A stretch of DNA of 64,000 nt from Devosia aurantiaca (lineage in GTDB: Bacteria; Pseudomonadota; Alphaproteobacteria; Rhizobiales; Devosiaceae), in NCBI RefSeq assembly GCF_011058215.1, contig NZ_JAALFG010000001.1:1121001-1185000 (forward strand), in the 5' to 3' direction. This document shows, piece by piece, positions 46,150-56,383 of this stretch. Position numbers and translations under genes: made by a program. The stretch's first letter is position 1. Each line of letters starts with the position of its first letter. Below the pieces are notes generated by a model that saw nothing but the letters and a program-made list of their open reading frames with translations, did no database searches and was not told the origin of the DNA.

Positions 46150-49100
46150 TTAGTCTTGGTCCAGCGGCATCTTCACCGCGCAACGCAGAGCATCGCTGCC
46201 GAGTTCGTATTCTACGTCTGCAGCAAGGCTATAGGGCAGGGCATGCTCGATCAGCCGCCGTCCATATCCCCCGTTCGGCGTCGCGCTGAGGGCACGCGGC
46301 TCGGGCGAAATCCCATACTCCTCCCAAAGGAAGTCGAGCCAACGTGCGCCGTCTTTTTGCAGTTCACGCCAGGTGACGCTGAGCCTACCGCCCTCGATCG
46401 ACAGCGCTCCATATTTGAGCGCATTGGTCGCCAGTTCATGCAGCGCTAACGCAATGGTCTGCACAGTGGAGTTGCGCAAGACGATGGGTGGTCCGGAGAC
46501 CACCACCCGCTCACCGCTCTGGGCTCCCAGAGCGTCGAGCTCAAGCTCCACCAGCTTTCCGATCGTGATCGGCTCACTCTCCGATCGCGACAGCAGCCCT
46601 TGCACCGCAGAAAGACGGCCCATCCGGTCGCCGAAAGCATGCTTAAAATCCTCTAGCGATGAACTCGTGGATAGCGTTTCGTTGGCGATGCTGCGCACGA
46701 CGGTAATGAGATTGCGCGTTCGGTGCTGCAGTTCGGCGACCAAGATGTTCTGCCGTTCCTGCCAGTTGCGCTGTAAAGTCACGTCAAGCATCGCGCCCAC
46801 CATACGAATGGGTGCCCCGGTCTCATCATAGAAAAACTGCCCCCGTCCAAGCAGCCAGTGAACACTGCGATCGGGATGCACTGTGCGGAACTCGTGGTTG
46901 AATTCCTCATGCGCGTCGCGCGCCCGTGAGAGTGCGGCCTCGGCACCCTCCCGGTCGTCCGGGTGCACCCTTGCGATCCAGGTCTCGTAGCTTGGCACAA
47001 CTTCGCCCACCTCATAGCCCTCGAGGCGAAAATGTTGGTCCGACCAATGCACGGTATTGGACCGCATGTCCCAGTCCCAAAGCCCGAGCTTGCCAACCTC
47101 TGTCGCGTTGCGCAGCCGCTCCTCGCTGGCCTTGAGTTCCTCCTGCACCAGCTTTTCGGCGGTAATATCCTCCCCGATGCCGCCGATCAGGATGACTTCG
47201 CCGCCAGCATTGGTGATCGGAAAATCGGTATTGCGCAGCCAGCGGATGGCGCCGTCTCTGGGTCGCTTGACGCGATATTCGAAAGTCACATGTTCGCCGT
47301 TCCGCACCCGACGAATGTTTTCAGAGGCAAGGGTGCGATCTTCCGGATGGATCAGTTCGATCCAGCTGCGATAATTGTTGCCCGAAAGCGCTTCCTCTCG
47401 TTTCAGGCCGTATATGGTCTCGAAAGCTGGGGTCAGATATTGCCACTGCAGGTGCTCGCAATCGCGGATCCACAAGACGTCTTGTGATGCTTCGCCGAAC
47501 TGACGAAGCCGCTCCTCGCTCGCAAAAAGTGCTTCTTGCGCTCGTGCCTGCTCGATAGCTGCCCAAATCCGCTCTGCAGCGTCCTCGACCAAGGCAATCT
47601 CGGCATCGGTCCAGTATCGTGGCTCGGCACATTCGGCGACCAGCGATGCGACCGGCCTTTTCGGTCCAAGCCGCACAGTGGATCCCAACCGGGCCCGCAT
47701 GCCCAGCGCCATGGTATTATCTCGTTCGGCGCTTGAGACGCCTTCTCTTTCCAAATCATCATTGATGACAATGGTGCTCTCACGCACCGTCTCGAAGGCG
47801 TCCGGAAAGTCGGAAAGGCGAACAGTTTCGGGCAAGAGCAGGACACCCTTTCGGCCGGTCTGGTACCGAAAGTCCAATTCGTCTTCCTCGAGCCGATAGT
47901 AGGCGATAAAGCATCGGTCGACCCGCAGATGCTCTAAAAGCAGATCGATAGCGCGTTGCGCCACCGCGTCTGCCGCCGTCTCGGCGCGCAAGGCATCGCT
48001 GAGCCGCAAGAGAAAATCTTGGTTCTTCTTGGTTTCGTGCTCTTTTTGCTCAACCTGCTTGCGGGCGGTTACATCGTGGTAAAAAACCGCGACCCGGTCC
48101 CCACCGCGATCATACATGCTGCTCTCGAACCAGCGATGCACCCGCTCCGAATACTCCTCGAGAACAATGGGTCTTCCCGTGTCGGCGACGGCGGCAATCG
48201 GATTTAGCCACCGCCCAACGTCACCACTGGTGTAAATCTCGGACAGTGTTCGCCCGACGACCTCTTCGCGAAGCAGGCCGGTTTGCTGCTCAAATGCGGG
48301 ATTGAGTTCGATATATTTGATGTCCACGGCACGACCGGCATCGTCACGCACGATCTCAACCACGCTGAACCCCTCGACCATGGCGTCGAACAAGGAGCGA
48401 TATTTCTCTTCGCTCTCGCGCAGAGCCTGCTCGGCACGCGCGCGTTCCAGCGCTGCCCAGGTCCGTTCACCAACCTCTTGTGCAAGCTCGATCTCGGCAG
48501 GCGAAAAGACATGCGGCGTCTCGAAATTTATTCCGAGCCAACCGACCAGATACCCCTTTGACCAATGGCACATTGAGCGAGGCGCCTATTCCTGCCACCG
48601 CGAAAGCCTGCCGCTCCGCTTCGCTCAACCGCGCATCATTGGCGAGGTCAGGCTGGTTGCGAATATGTCCTGCTCGCAGATCGGCGAGAATGTCGGAGCC
48701 ATAGTCGGCGTATCGGAAGATGCCGGACATATCGGGTGCGCCATCGACGTAGTTGGGCGAAACGATGTAAGTCTCGCCATCTCCCGTGTCTTCGCCATAG
48801 GCGACACGGTTTGCGCCGACCCGTTTTCCCAAAGCTGTCGCCGCGGCGAGCTGGATGTCGGCTGGGTCATCGAGCGGTCGAAGGGCATCGCTAAGCTCAA
48901 GCAGGAATGCCTGGCGTGCCTCTTTTTCCTTTAAGGCAGTCTCGGCCTTCTTGCGTTCGGTAATATTGGTGAAAAGAACGGCTACGCGATTTCGATCCCG
49001 GTCCAGCGAGAAGATGTAGAGATCGAAGATAACGCCGAGCCTTGCCTCAGGCTCCTCCACTCTGATGGGTGTCCCGGTTTCCAGGGCTTGGCCATAAAGT

Positions 49101-50190
49101 TCGGTCCAGCGCGGGTTCGGCGTGCCCAACAATTCCGTTGCCGTCTTTCCAACCGGCCAAGGCATGTTGGTATGCTTGGTAAAGGCCGGATTGACTTCGA
49201 TGAAGCGAAAGTCACTCCAGTTTCCCTCCGCGTCTTTGAGCACTTCAACGATGGCAAAGGCATCGTCCATCGACTCAAAAAGTGCGCGATAGCGCTTTTC
49301 GCTTTCAACGAGCGCTGCTTCGGCAGTGTTTCGCTCGTCAATATCGATGTTCATCCCCACCCATTTTTCTATTTGCTTTTGGGCGTCCAAAACTGGCACC
49401 GCACGGACATTGGTCCAGCGCCATCCACCATCGGGCGCACGCAGCCGAAACTCGGCGTCTACCACCCGTTGTGCTGTCACAGCATCATGCCATTGCCATT
49501 CTGCATAGCCGCGATCGTCTGGGTGGATCGCATCGAGCCAGCCATACCCAGCAATTCGTCGGAACTCTGCCCGGTATAGGCGCGCCAACTGGGGCTGTCG
49601 GCGACCACCACGCCTTCTGCATCGGTTTCCCAAACAGCCTGCGCCCAGCTGCCGATAAGGTTTCGGCCTCTGACCTCGCTTTCCCGCAAGGCGTCCTGCG
49701 CGATCTTTTCTGCGGTAATGTCGATCAGTGTCCAAAGGACACCGCCCACCTCGCCACTTTCCGTTCGAACGGGCGCGAACGTGACGTCGAACCAGGCATC
49801 TTCCACCTTCCCATCGCGCACGACGGGGTAGCGCATGCCATGCGTCTGCCGCGATACGCCCGACATGCCGGCGGCCAGATCGGCGGCAAAACGGTGCTGA
49901 TGTTGAGCGAACAGCTCGAACGCTGATTGTCCGAGTGCCGCCGACTGCCACTGCGGCGGCAACAGGCTTGTAGCAAAAGCCTGATTGTAGAGGAGCCTTG
50001 CGTCCGGTCCCCAGACCAGACTCATGATCGACTGCGTCTCCAGGACGACACTGAAGATGGTCTTGAGGACAATGGGCCAGGCGTCCGGGTCGCCGAGCGG
50101 AGTCGCGCTCCAATCCATCGAGCGGATGCGATCGCCCATTGTCCCCGCATTTGGCGGAAGCCAGTGTCCTGCCGATATGCTGCGTGTCAT
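46150..50190 (-). CDS. Very large HWE-family sensor histidine kinase with six PAS and two GAF domains, two frameshifts
   Basis: About 1346 residues, no membrane segment. Order: PAS (35-150), PAS (160-285), PAS (300-420), GAF (435-570), PAS (585-705), GAF (720-880), PAS (890-1010), PAS (1020-1135), then the HWE kinase (His in ILVAELQHRTRNLITVVRSI, WEE in FLWEEYGISPEP) and ATPase with ALHELATNALKYGALS and GGYGRRLIEHAL. Two single-base faults interrupt it: one base missing at 49547-49549 and one extra at 48553-48556 (plus strand C runs); corrected, the whole span is open. The N terminus MDWSATPLGDPDAWPIVLKT is typical of these kinases. Likely senses light, redox or small ligands; no cofactor Cys of LOV type is seen. 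Confidence 0.88.
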
Positions 50191-50287
50191 AGCAAGATAA
50201 CGCGCTATCCGAGGTCGAGAGCATCCAGGCTAACATGGGATAGCCTCAACGCACACAGCGCTATGATGGGCCAAAGACCCATATTTC

Positions 50288-50340
50288 CTCCCCCGCAAGC
50301 GGGGAGGGGTACCATGCAACGCATGGTGGAGGGGGTGCCC
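50288..50340. repeat. Family B-like double hairpin between hemA and the HWE kinase
   Basis: CCTCCCCC-GC...GCGGGGAGG hairpin at 50288-50308, then ACCATGC-AAC-GCATGGT at 50311-50327 and a G-rich tract. Lies in the 200-bp gap upstream of the kinase start; no gene is seen there. Confidence 0.6.
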
Positions 50341-50389
50341 CAAGTTCCCTTATAAGGGGTTACTTAAACAGCGATCCTCTTACGCCGGC

Positions 50390-51667
50390 CTAGCCGCCGA
50401 GGCTCGGCAGGGTCAGGTCACCGCTCGTCAGCTTGCTGGCCGTGATCGCGGCATCAGCCTTTTCGCGCGGCAGTTCCAGCGCGGTCCAGACGCTCACCAG
50501 AGCATGACGCAGCTCGAACACCATTTCGTCGGTGTGGAGGGGCGTTGGCGTGATGCGCAACCGTTCGGTGCCCTTGGGCACGGTGGGGTAGTTGATCGGC
50601 TGGATATAGATATTGTGCTTGTCGAGCAGCATGTCGCTCGCAGCCTTCACAGCGCGGGCGTCTCCCACGATCAGCGGCACGATATGGGTTTCGGTTTCCA
50701 TCACCGGCAGGCCGGCATCGGCGAGGATTGCCTTGGTCAGCCGCGCCTGGCGCTGGTGCATCAACCGCTCCTGGCCATTGCCCTTGAGATGCTCGATCGA
50801 AGCGCGGGCCGCCGCGCACAGCGCCGGGGGCAGGGCGGTGGTAAAGATGAATTCCGGTGCGTAGGAGCGCACGGCGTCGACGATCGAGCGGTTGGCCGCA
50901 ATATAGCCGCCCATCACGCCAAAACCCTTGGCCAGCGTGCCCTCGATAATGTCGATGCGCTCCATCAGGCCATCGCGTTCGGCAATGCCGCCGCCGCGCG
51001 GGCCATACATGCCCACGGCATGGACTTCGTCGATATAGGTCAGCGCCCCGAACTCTTCGGCCAGGTCGCAGATTTCCTTGATCGGCGCGATATCGCCATC
51101 CATCGAATAGACCGACTCGAAGGCGATGAGCTTTGGCCGCTTCCGATCGACCTGGCTCAGGAGTTCGCGCAGGTGCGCCACGTCATTGTGCCGGAAAATC
51201 TTCTTTTCCATGCCCGACTGGCGCACGCCCTGGATCATCGAGGCATGGTTGAGCTGGTCGGAAAAGATCACGCAATCGGGCATCAGTCGCGCAATGGTCG
51301 AGATGCCGGCTTCGTTGGAAACAAAGCCCGAAGTAAAGACCAGCGCCGCTTCCTTGCGGTGAAGGTCGGCGAGCGACCGCTCGAGCTCGACCAGCGGCCG
51401 GTTGGTCCCCGAAATATTGCGCGTGCCGCCGGCGCCGACGCCCATCGCGCCCGCGGTTTCCTGCATAGCGGCGACGACCTTTTCGTGCTGCCCCATGCCC
51501 AGATAGTCGTTGGAGCACCAGATGGTGATCTCGCGCGCATTGTCGGCGTCGCGATAAACGGCTTTGGGGAAGCGCCCGGCAATACGTTCGAGATCGGCGA
51601 AAACGCGATAGCGCTTCTCAGCCCGCAGCGTGTCCACTGCATCCTCGAAAATACCGCGATAATCCAT
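50390..51667 (-). CDS. hemA: 5-aminolevulinate synthase
   Basis: 425 residues. Condenses glycine and succinyl-CoA to 5-aminolevulinate, the first step of heme synthesis by the C4 route typical of alphaproteobacteria. PLP enzyme: the Schiff-base Lys is in [13 protein letters not shown], the cofactor Asp in [17 protein letters not shown], and the glycine/CoA part in [15 protein letters not shown] and [14 protein letters not shown] 51667 is chosen because [20 protein letters not shown] is the family start. A perfect FNR/FixK-type box lies about 80 bp upstream, so expression probably rises when oxygen is low. Confidence 0.97.
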   Translation of the reverse strand: MDYRGIFEDAVDTLRAEKRYRVFADLERIAGRFPKAVYRDADNAREITIWCSNDYLGMGQHEKVVAAMQETAGAMGVGAGGTRNISGTNRPLVELERSLADLHRKEAALVFTSGFVSNEAGISTIARLMPDCVIFSDQLNHASMIQGVRQSGMEKKIFRHNDVAHLRELLSQVDRKRPKLIAFESVYSMDGDIAPIKEICDLAEEFGALTYIDEVHAVGMYGPRGGGIAERDGLMERIDIIEGTLAKGFGVMGGYIAANRSIVDAVRSYAPEFIFTTALPPALCAAARASIEHLKGNGQERLMHQRQARLTKAILADAGLPVMETETHIVPLIVGDARAVKAASDMLLDKHNIYIQPINYPTVPKGTERLRITPTPLHTDEMVFELRHALVSVWTALELPREKADAAITASKLTSGDLTLPSLGG

Positions 51668-51747
51668 GGGGCCGTTCCTTTTCGTCCGCGCGGTGCGGCA
51701 GACGCCGACCGGCAACGTATTCCTCAACTAATAGCCGCGCGCCGTCA

Positions 51748-51761
51748 TTGACATAGGTCAA
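51748..51761 (-). promoter_or_regulatory. FNR/FixK-type box upstream of hemA
   Basis: TTGACATAGGTCAA, an exact match to the palindromic consensus TTGAY-N4-RTCAA. Its centre is about 87 bp upstream of the hemA start codon. FNR-family control of hemA is known in other alphaproteobacteria. The rest of the 51668-51994 gap holds no gene that I can support. Confidence 0.75.
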
Positions 51762-51994
51762 TTCGACGCGCTGATCCCGCTAACGCCTTGTCAAGCCTGG
51801 ACTCGGCCAGCGAAGTTGAGAGCCATTCTAAAGAATTTGCCGCGATCTGCAAACCGTGTCGCGCCAAACACAGTGGCTGGCTTTTCACGTCCCCACCCAA
51901 ACGAGGGTTAACCTGCGTGGCGACATTGTGTTGATAGCCGCTTCTGTCTGGGCCAAGATCAGGCTGCGGCCCATGCATTTGGGGGAATGCTGAA

Positions 51995-53320
51995 TTGAAA
52001 AGTTTTTCGTCGTCCAGTTTCGCCGGCGAGCATAGCGAGGCCCTGGTTCTCGCCCGTGCCGCGGTGGCGCGCAACCCGCAGGCGCTCTTCACCGACTTCC
52101 AGTGGTTTTTGTATGAAGGCCGGGACACCGTCTTCTTTACTGCTTTTTCGACAAACCAGTATGACAAGGAAGGCTTGGGCAACATGGTCGCCGAAATGGT
52201 GGCGCTGGCCCCGCAACTGACCCATGGTTTCGTCGGCGCCCAGCCCGGCCAGCCTTTCCCCAAGCACCTCCTCGACGCCATTACCTCGGTCGAGCTGGTC
52301 GACGATCTCGATGGCTATCCCGACAAGTGGCTGAGCAAGTCCGCGGACATTTTCGAGCGCAAGGACCTGCCCCTGTTTCGCGTCATGGCCGCCGTCCGCC
52401 GTGGCGGGCCGGATGACCAAGGCCGCGCCTCGGTGATCCAGGTGCGCTCGAGCCACGCGCTTCTCGAAGGCTCCGATTCCGCTCTCCTCACCCGCTCCGC
52501 AGCCGCCGGCCACGGCGTCCAGTCCGACAAGAAGAACCGCCTGCCCCTCGGCGACCGCCTCAAGGGCGCCCTCCGCGGCTATAGCTTTGCCTTCATGTCG
52601 ATCCTCTTCGGCACCATCCTTGCGCCCAAGGAACAGCCCTGGGGCTTCAAGACCCTCGCCCTTGAGCGCCACCGCCTGCGCCAGCTCGCCAACAAGCTTG
52701 GCGTCCGCCAGCGCTCGCTGATGTTCGCGCTCGTCACCCACGCCCTCAACGGCAAGGGCGAGGAAAAGCTGATGAGCAAGACGGTGATCGGCGCCGCCTA
52801 CACCATGCTCGACACCAAGCGGAACAGCTCCGACGACGACTTCTTCCGCGTCCGCGCCCTCGCTGCCAAATTCGCGGTAATGGACGATTTCGTCGACTAT
52901 GTGCGCATGGTCGACGACACGGTGGCCGGCATCGAGCAGAAGGACATCACCTCCTTCCAGATGATGATCAACTCGATGTTCACATCGCTGCGCAAGCTCA
53001 ACCGCATCGCGCCCTTCCTTCCCGGCAAGCGCTTTTGGCGCTTCAACGGCGGCACCCACATCGTTCTGACCCTCGTGCCCCCGCATCGCACCTATGGGCC
53101 GATGACCCATGGCATGATCGAGCCGATCTACTGCGGCGCCTGGCATTCGGCCGCCAATATCTGCACCTTCTGCCCCGGCCGCGAATATGTGACCCTCAAC
53201 TTCTCGATGGCGCAGCGGCACCTGGTCAATGTCGACAAGATCGTCGCCCTGCTTGACGAAGTGGAGGCCCGCGATGTCGGTCCGCACACCATGACGCCCT
53301 CGGTCGAGCGGCTCCGCTAA
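51995..53320 (+). CDS. Acyltransferase-like protein of unknown function (possible WS/DGAT or condensation-like fold)
   Basis: 441 residues from TTG 51995. A segment VIQVRSSHALLEGSDSALLT resembles the HHxxxDG motif of condensation and wax-ester-synthase acyltransferases, degenerate here as SHALLEG. The later part has VIGAAYTMLD, FRFNGGTHIVL-like FWRFNGGTHIVLTLVPPHRT, and PIYCGAWHSAANICTFCPGR, with two close cysteines. The fold assignment rests on weak motif likeness and could be wrong. The SDR gene starts directly at its stop codon, so the two act together, perhaps on a lipid or acyl substrate. Confidence 0.65.
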   Translation: MKSFSSSSFAGEHSEALVLARAAVARNPQALFTDFQWFLYEGRDTVFFTAFSTNQYDKEGLGNMVAEMVALAPQLTHGFVGAQPGQPFPKHLLDAITSVELVDDLDGYPDKWLSKSADIFERKDLPLFRVMAAVRRGGPDDQGRASVIQVRSSHALLEGSDSALLTRSAAAGHGVQSDKKNRLPLGDRLKGALRGYSFAFMSILFGTILAPKEQPWGFKTLALERHRLRQLANKLGVRQRSLMFALVTHALNGKGEEKLMSKTVIGAAYTMLDTKRNSSDDDFFRVRALAAKFAVMDDFVDYVRMVDDTVAGIEQKDITSFQMMINSMFTSLRKLNRIAPFLPGKRFWRFNGGTHIVLTLVPPHRTYGPMTHGMIEPIYCGAWHSAANICTFCPGREYVTLNFSMAQRHLVNVDKIVALLDEVEARDVGPHTMTPSVERLR

Positions 53321-54088
53321 GTGGTCCTCGCGAGCTATCCAAGCCTCGCCGATCGTGCCGTGGTGATCTCCGGCGGCGCCTCCGGCATTGGCGAGGCCCT
53401 CGTCCGCAGCTTTGCCGGGCAGGGTGCACGCGTCGGCTTTGTCGACATCGCGCGCGACGCCGGCGAAGCGCTTGCCGCCGAACTCACCGCCTCGGGTCTA
53501 ACCGCACGCTTCATCGCCTGCGACGTCACCGATATTGCCGCCTACCAGGACGCCATCGGCACTTTCGCCATGGCCCATGGCGACGCCACCGTCCTCGTCA
53601 ACAACGCCGCCCACGACCAGCGCCACGATTGGGCCGAGGTCACGCCCGATTATTGGGACAAGGCCATGGCGGTGAACCTGAAACACTTCTTCTTTGCCGC
53701 CCAGGCCGTCGCGCCCGGCATGATCCGCGCCGGCAGCGGCTCGATCATCAATTTCGGCTCGATCAGCTGGATGGTGATGACTCCGTCGCTGCCGCTCTAT
53801 GAAACCGCCAAGGCCGCCGTCCACGGCCTCACCCGTTCCATGGCGCGCGAACTGGGACAGTCCAACATCCGCGTCAATTCGCTGGTGCCCGGCGCCGTCA
53901 TCACCCAGCGCCAGCTCGATCTCTGGCTGACGCCGGACTCGCTGGCCGATATTGCCGCCCAGCAGGCCTTGCCCGGCCAGCTCCTGCCGCAAGATTGCGC
54001 CAGCCTCGCGCTTTTCCTTGCCGCCGACGACAGCCGTATGGTGTCCGGGCAACACTTCCTTGTCGATGGTGGCTGGGCCAACACCTAA
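53321..54088 (+). CDS. Short-chain dehydrogenase/reductase
   Basis: 255 residues. NAD(P)-binding motif VVISGGASGIGEALVRSFAG, NNAA in TVLVNNAAHDQ, catalytic Ser in INFGSISWMVM and Tyr-x-x-x-Lys in LYETAKAAVHG. The start is GTG immediately after the stop of the preceding gene with no gap, so translation is coupled. The Asp after the second strand (VGFVDIARDA) suggests a preference for NAD. Substrate unknown; the neighbour suggests an acyl or lipid pathway. Confidence 0.88.
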   Translation: MVLASYPSLADRAVVISGGASGIGEALVRSFAGQGARVGFVDIARDAGEALAAELTASGLTARFIACDVTDIAAYQDAIGTFAMAHGDATVLVNNAAHDQRHDWAEVTPDYWDKAMAVNLKHFFFAAQAVAPGMIRAGSGSIINFGSISWMVMTPSLPLYETAKAAVHGLTRSMARELGQSNIRVNSLVPGAVITQRQLDLWLTPDSLADIAAQQALPGQLLPQDCASLALFLAADDSRMVSGQHFLVDGGWANT

Positions 54089-54185
54089 GGCATTCACCGC
54101 CTGTTCAGCATCTTTGTTTTATCACTCTCTCGCCGCATTCAAGGGCAAGACAGGGCCACTTTTCCGCGAATCCTTAGGGGGATCC

Positions 54186-54851
54186 ATGAAATCGAAAGTT
54201 CTCGTGGCGCTTGCCGCGACCTTGGCGCTGAGCGCCTGCACCACCACCAATCCCTATACGGGCCAGACCCAGCTCTCCAATACGGCTGGCGGCGGCCTCC
54301 TGGGTGCCGGCGGCGGCGCCATTGCGGGGGCCATCGTTGGCGCCGCCGTTGGCGGTGATCCGCGCGTCGGCGCGCTGATCGGCGCAGGCGTTGGCGGCCT
54401 CACCGGCGCGGCTATCGGCAGCTACATGGATCAGCAGGAAGCCGAACTGCGTGCCCAGCTGCAGGGCACCGGCGTTTCCGTCACCCGCGTCGGCGACCAG
54501 ATCATCCTCAACATGCCGTCCAACATCACCTTCGCAACCGATCAGTCGACGGTTCAACCGCAATTCAACCAGACCCTGGTCTCGGTCGGTCTTGTGCTCA
54601 AGAAGTTCGACAAGACAATCGTCGACGTTTACGGACACACCGACTCCACCGGCTCGGCCGAGCACAATCTGTCGCTTAGCCAGCGCCGCGCCGTTTCGGT
54701 TGCGACTGTCTTGTCGAGCCAGGGCATCGACCAGCGCCGCTTCTACATCGAAGGCAAGGGCTCCTCGAGCCCGATCGCTTCCAACGCCAACGAAAGCGGT
54801 CGTGCGCAGAACCGCCGCGTCGAGATCCAGCTTTCGCCCATCCGCGGCTAA
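54186..54851 (+). CDS. OmpA-family peptidoglycan-binding lipoprotein
   Basis: 221 residues. Lipoprotein signal with lipobox LSACTT. Then a Gly-rich glycine-zipper segment (GGGLLGAGGGAIAGAIVGAA) that may enter the membrane, and a C-terminal OmpA domain (ITFATDQSTVQPQFNQTLVS, VDVYGHTDSTGSAEHNLSLS, GRAQNRRVEIQLSP) that binds peptidoglycan. Resembles YiaD-type lipoproteins. A terminator follows. Confidence 0.93.
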   Translation: MKSKVLVALAATLALSACTTTNPYTGQTQLSNTAGGGLLGAGGGAIAGAIVGAAVGGDPRVGALIGAGVGGLTGAAIGSYMDQQEAELRAQLQGTGVSVTRVGDQIILNMPSNITFATDQSTVQPQFNQTLVSVGLVLKKFDKTIVDVYGHTDSTGSAEHNLSLSQRRAVSVATVLSSQGIDQRRFYIEGKGSSSPIASNANESGRAQNRRVEIQLSPIRG

Positions 54852-54872
54852 GCATCACTGCATCAAAAACGC

Positions 54873-54897
54873 AAACGCGGCTCTCAGGGCCGCGTTT
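54873..54897 (+). terminator. Rho-independent terminator after the OmpA-family gene
   Basis: Stem AAACGCGGC / GCCGCGTTT with a 7-base loop, followed by TTTTTA, 21 bp after the stop. It borders the convergent gene ending at 54898. Confidence 0.88.
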
Positions 54898-55236
54898 TTA
54901 TTGTGCCGTCGTGGTTGCCTGTGCATCCACGGCCGGGTCGACCGCCGAGGCCGGGGTCTCGACCACCGGTGCCGATGTCGGCGAGCCAGGCTGCATGTCA
55001 GTGCTCGGTGCGCCCGAGAAAATCTGCATCACGAACAGCAGCGCGATGATTATGGCGAGGGCCACGAGGCCATAAAGCCACCAATTGGTTGGCCCGGTTG
55101 CACCGACCGAAGGCTCGTGCTCGCCGGCCACCTTGATGCCCGAACCATCAGGCACGTCGATGCGCGATCCATTCTCGTCGACCAGATAGTCGACATTTGC
55201 CACCTGCGGCGAATTCACATTGCGCGGCTCAGCCAT
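54898..55236 (-). CDS. Small single-pass membrane protein of unknown function
   Basis: 112 residues: a polar N-terminal half (NVNSPQVANVDYLVDENGSR), one transmembrane helix (WWLYGLVALAIIIALLFVMQ) and a Thr/Ala/Pro-rich tail outside. No family recognised. Its ATG overlaps the stop of the next gene upstream by 1 bp, so the two are co-translated. Confidence 0.75.
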   Translation of the reverse strand: MAEPRNVNSPQVANVDYLVDENGSRIDVPDGSGIKVAGEHEPSVGATGPTNWWLYGLVALAIIIALLFVMQIFSGAPSTDMQPGSPTSAPVVETPASAVDPAVDAQATTTAQ

Positions 55237-55493
55237 CAGTAGTCTCCCCTTAAAACCGTTTCCGATCCGACGCCGTTGGCGACGCCTTCATGCACATGCG
55301 CCAGGGCTTCGTCGATTTCTTCCGGCTCGAAGGCCACCGGGTCGCCTTCCGTCCGCGCACCGGTTGCTTCGGCCTTGAGCTCGTTGAGCAGTTCGATTTT
55401 CTCGCGTGCCGTAAATGATGTCTGGTTCGCAATTTCCATCGGCGTCAGGTGGTCGCGGCCACCGATCCGATCCTTAAGAGTGTCGAAGACCAT
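55236..55493 (-). CDS. Small soluble protein of unknown function
   Basis: 85 residues, helical and acidic (FTAREKIELLNELKAEATGA, EPEEIDEALAHVHEGVANGV). No signal peptide. ATG 55493 is chosen because AGGAGAAAGACC precedes it. Divergent from the PRC-barrel gene, sharing a 150-bp promoter gap. Family not recognised. Confidence 0.75.
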   Translation of the reverse strand: MVFDTLKDRIGGRDHLTPMEIANQTSFTAREKIELLNELKAEATGARTEGDPVAFEPEEIDEALAHVHEGVANGVGSETVLRGDY

Positions 55494-55644
55494 GGTCTTT
55501 CTCCTCTGTCCTATCGGCACAAGGCCGCTTGGAAGATGAATGCGCCGGACTTGACCGCGGTTCCGCCATCGCCCGGTCCTGCGAATGAACCCGCACTCCC
55601 GCGATGCGTTTACCCCTCACATCCATCGAAAAAGGAGTACTCGA

Positions 55645-56033
55645 ATGGCTTATGATGACGTCAACCGGACATCGGCCGATCTCAAGGAAACTCACGATCT
55701 GATCGCCTCCGACAAGGTCGAGGGCACCAAGGTCTACGATCTTTCGGGCGAGCATATCGGCGCGATCGAGCGCATCCTGATCGAAAAGCGCAGCGGCAAG
55801 GTCTCCTATGCCGTCCTGAGCTTCGGCGGCTTTCTGGGCATCGGCGACGAGCATTATCCGCTGCCCTGGGGCAAGCTGAACTACGATCAGCAGCTGGGGG
55901 CTATCGCGTCGACATCAGCAAGGAGCAGATCGAAGGCGCACCCCGCTACGAAACCGAAGGCGACAATTTTTGGGGCGAGGAAAACGGTCGCCGCATCTAC
56001 GACTATTATGGCGTGACGCCATACTGGATCTAG
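55645..56033 (+). CDS. PRC-barrel domain protein, frameshifted
   Basis: 129 residues when one G is added to the run 55896-55900. The PRC-barrel fold reads LIASDKVEGTKVYDLSGEHI, GAIERILIEKRSGKVSYAVL, GFLGIGDEHYPLPWGKLNYD, then after the shift YRVDISKEQIEGAPRYETEG and a stop at 56033. Family members are small stress- or photosynthesis-linked proteins (H subunit-like). ATG 55645 follows AAAGGAG. Confidence 0.87.
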
Positions 56034-56071
56034 CCAAACCCAAGGCGTCCCGCTCACCGGGCGCCGTTTTT

Positions 56072-56383
56072 CTAAATGCAGGCGCTGACAAAGGTGACGG
56101 GCAGGAAGACCAGTACCCCGGACGCCAGCGCCGCCCGATTGGCCCAAAGCGCCGCCACCGACAAGCTTGTCGCCGGCTCACCCTCCCGCACCGTTTTCAT
56201 CATCGCCAGCCAGATCAGCGGCAGCAGCGAAACCACATAGGCGCCGATCAGGATGGCGCGATGCTGCGGCCAGCCAAAGGCGCAGCCGAGTGCCTGCAGC
56301 GCATAGAGCGCGACGAACCCGACCGACCAGATGGTAAAGCCTGCCACCAGCAGGACCAGCGCTCTTTGATTGGCCCCACTCAT
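56072..56383 (-). CDS. Small membrane protein at the end of the cytochrome oxidase operon
   Basis: 103 residues, about three transmembrane helices (ALVLLVAGFTIWSVGFVALY, ILIGAYVVSLLPLIWLAMM, AALASGVLVFLPVTFVSAC). ATG 56383 overlaps the ctaDE stop by 4 bp (ATGA), so it belongs to the oxidase operon. It may be an accessory oxidase subunit, but I cannot name it. Confidence 0.8.
   Translation of the reverse strand: MSGANQRALVLLVAGFTIWSVGFVALYALQALGCAFGWPQHRAILIGAYVVSLLPLIWLAMMKTVREGEPATSLSVAALWANRAALASGVLVFLPVTFVSACI

Noticed and set aside
46150..50236. Two or three separate PAS kinases instead of one large kinase
   Set aside because: Only the last part has a kinase core, the pieces overlap in different frames inside single PAS or GAF domains, and one-base corrections give one continuous frame.
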